From Rhodobacteraceae bacterium (ex Bugula neritina AB1) (GTDB lineage: Bacteria; Pseudomonadota; Alphaproteobacteria; Rhodobacterales; Rhodobacteraceae): DNA of 64,000 nucleotides. The position numbers and the translations under genes are program-made. Positions 60,633 to 64,000 of this stretch are shown one piece after another. The DNA lies in NCBI GenBank assembly GCA_001730095.1, contig MDLF01000085.1, positions 1-64,000 of the forward strand. Direction: 5' to 3'. Position 1 is the stretch's first letter; the number at the start of each line of letters is the position of its first letter. The notes beneath the pieces were generated by a model. That model did no database searches and was not told where the DNA came from. It saw only the letters and a list, made by a program, of their open reading frames with translations.

Positions 60633-61301
60633 TTAAAAATCGACACTCTTGAGGAAAGTGCGTCCAATCGGAATCTCTTCGCCATCAACGATCAGTTTTC
60701 TTCCAACCTTCTTGGATATCCATTGCTTATTGACAATGAAGCTTCGATGGACGCGCGCAAATTTCTCTGCAGGAAGCAGGTTCTGCCAATCCCCAAGAGG
60801 ACCGGGCACGTGAATCTTCCCGCCCGTCGTTCGGATAATGACATAGTCACCGTCTGCACCAAGCCAAACAATTTTCCCCACGCTGGTTCTCTGAAAGCTG
60901 CCACCGCCGAGGGGGATCTTAATCAACTCCTCCTCTTTCTTTTCTTTCAAAAACACCTGCGCGCGGGAAACCGCGACCCCAAACCTGTCAAAAGTTATTG
61001 GCTTGACCAGATAATCCGCCACCCCCAAATCAAATCCTTGCACTGCACGACCAGGATACGCAGTCGTCACGATCGTTACGGGTGGCGGTGTCAGAGAGGC
61101 AAGGAATTCAAACCCATCTGCCTGCGGCAGGGACAAATCCAAAAACATCAGGTCTACTGTTTCCGCCTCGAGCATTTCTCGCCCAATCGATGGCAGAGCA
61201 GTGGCCCCAACAACGTTCAGGTCAGGATGCCGTTCCGCAAAGGTTTCAAGCAAGCGCCGTGCCGGGGCCTGATCTTCCAGAATTATACAACTAATTGTCA
61301 T
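60633..61301 (-). CDS. LytTR-family response regulator
   Basis: 222 aa. Receiver domain (1-120) with phospho-acceptor D55 in VDLMFLDLSLPQADGFE and K in YLVKPITFDRF, and a C-terminal LytTR DNA-binding domain (about 125-222) with GADGDYVIIRTTGGKIHV and FARVHRSFIVNKQWI. It overlaps the histidine kinase gene by 4 bp and is probably its partner. Likely target: the divergent RND efflux operon. Confidence 0.93.
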   Translation of the reverse strand: MTISCIILEDQAPARRLLETFAERHPDLNVVGATALPSIGREMLEAETVDLMFLDLSLPQADGFEFLASLTPPPVTIVTTAYPGRAVQGFDLGVADYLVKPITFDRFGVAVSRAQVFLKEKKEEELIKIPLGGGSFQRTSVGKIVWLGADGDYVIIRTTGGKIHVPGPLGDWQNLLPAEKFARVHRSFIVNKQWISKKVGRKLIVDGEEIPIGRTFLKSVDF

Positions 61302-62362
61302 TGCGGCTCACCATCCACGGCTAATCTAAGACAATAGACACTCTCAGTTTGTTCAATTTCCAGTTTGTACCGGTTTCTGTAGGCAAGTTCCAAGCGAGAG
61401 CGAATGTTGTCCATTCCAACCCCGCCAGCCACAGTTTCGCCCAGTGCCGTTTGATACGGGTTCCTACTTTCAAAGAGTATTGAACCGCCGTCCGCCTGCA
61501 ATCGAAAGGAAAGCTTGAGCGTTTGCCTATCGTCCAGGTTGGCACCATGCTTGAACGCATTTTCAACGATTGGCAGCAGTATAAGAGGTGCAATTCTATA
61601 CTCCTGCATGTTTCCTGAGGTTTCGAAATCCACTTCAACTCTGTCCTCAAGCCCCAGTTCCTGGAACGAGATATACATCCTTAGAATTTCCATCTCTCTT
61701 TCCAGAGAAATAGATTCTGCATCCGCTTCATACAGAGAGTATCGAAGTATGTTAGACAAGTCTAAAATAGACTTCGCGGCCAATGGGCTTTGCGCAATCG
61801 CGATTGCATAAATATTATTCAATCCATTCAGCAGGATATGAGGGTTTATTTGTTGACGCAGCGCGGTGAGCTGTGCTGTTTTTTCCAGTCGCTTCAGTTT
61901 TTCCACCCGGCTTTGCTCGACGGCATTGTCTGAAAAGGCAAGGATGGAAAAAATGGATAGGACAATAAACCAAATCTTGAGAGAGGTCCAGAAAGGCCCC
62001 TCAATATTCAGGGTGTATTTCGACACCCCATCTTCAAGAAAAAACGCCTCAAGAAGCTCAGAGGCAATTGCAAAGAAGAACAGTGAAAAAAATGTGGCCC
62101 AGATAAAGTGCCACAGCTTCCCCCTTTTCAGATAGCGGGGACGAATGAAAAAAACTAAAAACGCGGCCAGAATGGCGCGCAACAGATTGTTAAATGTCAT
62201 AAACAATTGAGAGTCTGTATCAGCATTGCTCGGAAGAACAGCAAGCGTCCCCAAGACAGCCGCCAAAGCAAAGAAGCTTGCAAGGTTCGTTGGCAATCCA
62301 AGAGAGACTTTTTCCACCAATCCCCTGCCCCGCGCGCCTTTACCGTCCAACCATACCGCCAA
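61298..62362 (-). CDS. LytS/YehU-type sensor histidine kinase
   Basis: 354 aa. Four predicted TM helices (about 25-45, 55-75, 85-105, 125-145), then the His_kinase domain with LRQQINPHILLNGLNNIYAI (His near 174, family NPHFLFN) and an HATPase domain (PLILLPIVENAFKHGA, GGVGMDNIRSRLEL). The exact start is uncertain: TTG 62362 lies inside a 55-bp tandem repeat, and a GTG near 62317 is a shorter alternative with AGGGGA upstream. Confidence 0.88.
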   Translation of the reverse strand: MAVWLDGKGARGRGLVEKVSLGLPTNLASFFALAAVLGTLAVLPSNADTDSQLFMTFNNLLRAILAAFLVFFIRPRYLKRGKLWHFIWATFFSLFFFAIASELLEAFFLEDGVSKYTLNIEGPFWTSLKIWFIVLSIFSILAFSDNAVEQSRVEKLKRLEKTAQLTALRQQINPHILLNGLNNIYAIAIAQSPLAAKSILDLSNILRYSLYEADAESISLEREMEILRMYISFQELGLEDRVEVDFETSGNMQEYRIAPLILLPIVENAFKHGANLDDRQTLKLSFRLQADGGSILFESRNPYQTALGETVAGGVGMDNIRSRLELAYRNRYKLEIEQTESVYCLRLAVDGEPQ

Positions 62363-62421
62363 AATGTTCCACCAATCCCCTGCCCCGCGCGCCTTTACCG
62401 TCCAACCATACCGCCAAAATG
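62312..62421. repeat. Perfect 55-bp tandem duplication at the kinase 5' end
   Basis: Two identical 55-bp copies (62312-62366 and 62367-62421) directly abut. They cover the kinase start region and most of the spacer to the divergent RND operon, so a promoter or operator may be duplicated. Confidence 0.95.
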
Positions 62422-62626
62422 CTAGCCTACGATGGTATCAAGTACTGGCGCTGTAGAAAACCGACTAACGGCGGAATTCTTTCGACGAACGATCGCGTTT
62501 GGCCAACTTGTCCAACGATGCATCCTTTCACCGAATGTGTCTGGCGCGGGCTCCCGGGATGGAGAAATAGAGGACAGAGCGACATCGCCTCCGTGTCTCC
62601 TTCTTACTATCAGCCGGAAACAAACA

Positions 62627-63745
62627 ATGCGCATATCAAAGAAATCTGGAAACCTGAGAGCTGCTCGCAGGAAAAGCCTGGGCTGCGGAAGGCTTTGGAC
62701 TGCGGCGCTCCTCATTTTCTTGAGTGCCAACATCCCCAATTCGGCAGCGGCACAATCAGGCCGCATGAACCAGCACGTTCCAGTTGCAACGCAAAACGTG
62801 ACCTCGTCGCCAAACATCACCACCTATAAAGCGGTTGCCGTGACCCGCGCCATCCAGTCTGCCGTCCTGAGACCGGATTCAGAAGGGCGAGTCGAGACAG
62901 TTTTCATGACATCCGGCCAGACTGTCGTGCAAGGGCAGCAGCTGCTAAAACTCGACTCCGCGAGCGAAGAGCTGAAACTTGCGGCCGCCAAAGAAAATGT
63001 CGAAGTCGCCGAACGGGTTTTTGAACGGATCGGTGAGCTGAAGTCACGGGGCGTTGCACCGGATGCTCAATATGATGACGCAATTCTTCAGCTGAGCGAG
63101 GCGCGCTTTGCGCTGAAAGAGGCTGAGCTGGCGCTGGAGCGCCGTTATGTGGTGGCGCCATTTTCGGGCACACTTGGGCTTGTGAACCTGAGTGCAGGAG
63201 CACATGTCACAACCGATACGGATGTAGTGCAGCTAGAGGATCTTTCCTCTTTGTTGCTGGACTTTTCCCTGCCCGAGCATACCGATGGGTCGCTGCAGCC
63301 CGGAAGCAGTGTGTCCATATCCCAAATGACCAGCCATGCAAGCCACACTGCAAAGGTTATTGCGATCGCCTCCGGTATTGATCCGCAAGCCCGCACCTAT
63401 TGGGTCCGCGCCGCCATTGATGATCCGAAGCCGTGGATGAAACCTGGCATGAGCTTTATGGTCACACTCACCGTTAAGGGCGAAGAGTACCCCGTCATTC
63501 CTGAGGTTGCGATACTCTGGGGCAGCCGAGAGGCCTATGTCTTGAAAATTGTCGAGGGTAAAGCGCGCCGGACTGCCGTAACAGTCATCCGGCGGCGCAA
63601 CGGGAATGTCTGGGTGGATGGCGATCTGACCGACGGCGACATCGTTGTCTCGGACGGTGTGCACAAGCTACGGGACGGCCACCCGGTTTCGGTGCCGCAA
63701 AACCAGTCTGATCAGCCCGCGTCGGTCGGCGAGGCAACACAATGA
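62627..63745 (+). CDS. RND efflux periplasmic adaptor (membrane fusion protein)
   Basis: 372 aa. N-terminal signal/anchor (LWTAALLIFLSANIPNSAAA), biotinyl-lipoyl-like segment (VRPDSEGRV-like VLRPDSEGRVETVFMTSGQT, VVQGQQLLKLDS), a helical hairpin (LKLAAAKENVEVAERVFERI), lipoyl return strand (RRYVVAPFSGTLGLVNLSAG), then beta-barrel and proximal domain. It links the inner-membrane pump to an outer-membrane channel. ATG 62627 is preferred; longer in-frame starts have no signal sequence. It overlaps the pump gene by 4 bp and is divergent from the LytTR two-component system. Confidence 0.9.
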   Translation: MRISKKSGNLRAARRKSLGCGRLWTAALLIFLSANIPNSAAAQSGRMNQHVPVATQNVTSSPNITTYKAVAVTRAIQSAVLRPDSEGRVETVFMTSGQTVVQGQQLLKLDSASEELKLAAAKENVEVAERVFERIGELKSRGVAPDAQYDDAILQLSEARFALKEAELALERRYVVAPFSGTLGLVNLSAGAHVTTDTDVVQLEDLSSLLLDFSLPEHTDGSLQPGSSVSISQMTSHASHTAKVIAIASGIDPQARTYWVRAAIDDPKPWMKPGMSFMVTLTVKGEEYPVIPEVAILWGSREAYVLKIVEGKARRTAVTVIRRRNGNVWVDGDLTDGDIVVSDGVHKLRDGHPVSVPQNQSDQPASVGEATQ

Positions 63746-64000
63746 CCCAGCATTCCGATCAAGGTCAGCACTCTGATCAGGGCCTGTCAGCACTGTCCAT
63801 TCGTCGGCCATTGCTTGCAATGGTCATGAATCTTCTGATCGTTTTGGCTGGTTTTGCAGCCTTCATGGGGCTGGACGTCCGCGAACTCCCAAATGTCGAC
63901 CGGCCTTTTGTGATGGTGCGGGCCAACTATCCCGGCGCCTCGCCCAGCACGGTTGATTCCGAGTTAACCAGCCCGCTGGAAGACGCGGTTGCCCGAGTTT
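63742..64000 (+). CDS. RND efflux pump inner-membrane transporter, 5' part
   Basis: First 86 codons only; the gene runs off the window. It opens MTQHSDQGQHSDQGLSALSI, then RRPLLAMVMNLLIVLAGFAA (TM1) and the family segment DVRELPNVDRPFVMVRANYP and GASPSTVDSELTSPLEDAV, typical of AcrB/MexF/CzcA-type pumps. A short duplicated HSDQG appears near the N-terminus. It overlaps the adaptor gene by 4 bp (ATGA). Confidence 0.92.
   Translation, partial: MTQHSDQGQHSDQGLSALSIRRPLLAMVMNLLIVLAGFAAFMGLDVRELPNVDRPFVMVRANYPGASPSTVDSELTSPLEDAVARV

Overview
The window looks like a chromosomal segment of an alphaproteobacterium of the Rhodobacterales, most likely a marine Roseobacter-group organism (Leisingera/Phaeobacter-like). 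This is inferred from three TRAP transport systems, CarD next to a 7Fe ferredoxin, an RTX protein with a Hint domain, an MttB/GcvT pair, a pca operon with a PcaQ-like regulator, and high-GC codon use. No rRNA, tRNA or CRISPR array was seen. The right edge cuts an RND pump gene.

Layout. 1-7063: a minus-strand cluster of LysR regulator, PLP-dependent threonine/serine-type dehydratase, D-glutamate-cyclase-like protein, RidA and a TRAP transporter (DctP, DctQ, DctM), probably for uptake and deamination of an amino or hydroxy-amino acid. 7305-12378: an IS5-family remnant whose right tip has been hit by a 4.5-kb Tn5053/Tn402-like transposon (TniB-like ATPase, DDE transposase, serine resolvase, two unknown cargo genes, 48-bp terminal inverted repeats). 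12857-18568: a HlyA-type RTX toxin followed by its HlyC-type acyltransferase. 18622-22943: a decayed IS66-family element interrupted by a decayed IS21-family element.

23210-30202: LysR divergent from an MttB-family methyltransferase and a GcvT-like protein with a frameshifted C-terminus, then a minus-strand pair of periplasmic binding protein and membrane GGDEF/EAL protein. 30749-41534 is housekeeping: cobT and cobS, carD, fdxA, an S4 RNA-binding protein, a SUV3-like helicase, a TPR protein, an SCP2 protein, an alpha/beta hydrolase, PepF and a GNAT. 42007-43734: an RTX/Hint protein cut by a premature stop. 44329-48896: TRAP transporter plus VanX/DdpX-type D-Ala-D-Ala dipeptidase under a divergent RpiR regulator.

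49165-60290: a long protocatechuate operon (TAXI-type TRAP, sulfatase, pcaD, pcaC, pcaH, pcaG, BKACE, USP, pcaB) with a PcaQ-like LysR upstream. It suggests import and desulfation of a sulfated aromatic followed by ring cleavage, with BKACE as a possible substitute for pcaIJ/pcaF, which are absent here. 60633-64000: a LytTR two-component system divergent from an RND efflux operon, with a perfect 55-bp tandem duplication at the kinase 5' end.

The most unusual items are the complete toxin/activator pair with reversed gene order and no linked secretion genes, the layered mobile elements with unknown cargo, the binding protein coupled to a c-di-GMP enzyme, and the pca operon carrying a sulfatase and a BKACE. 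Several genes carry single lesions (nonsense or frameshift).
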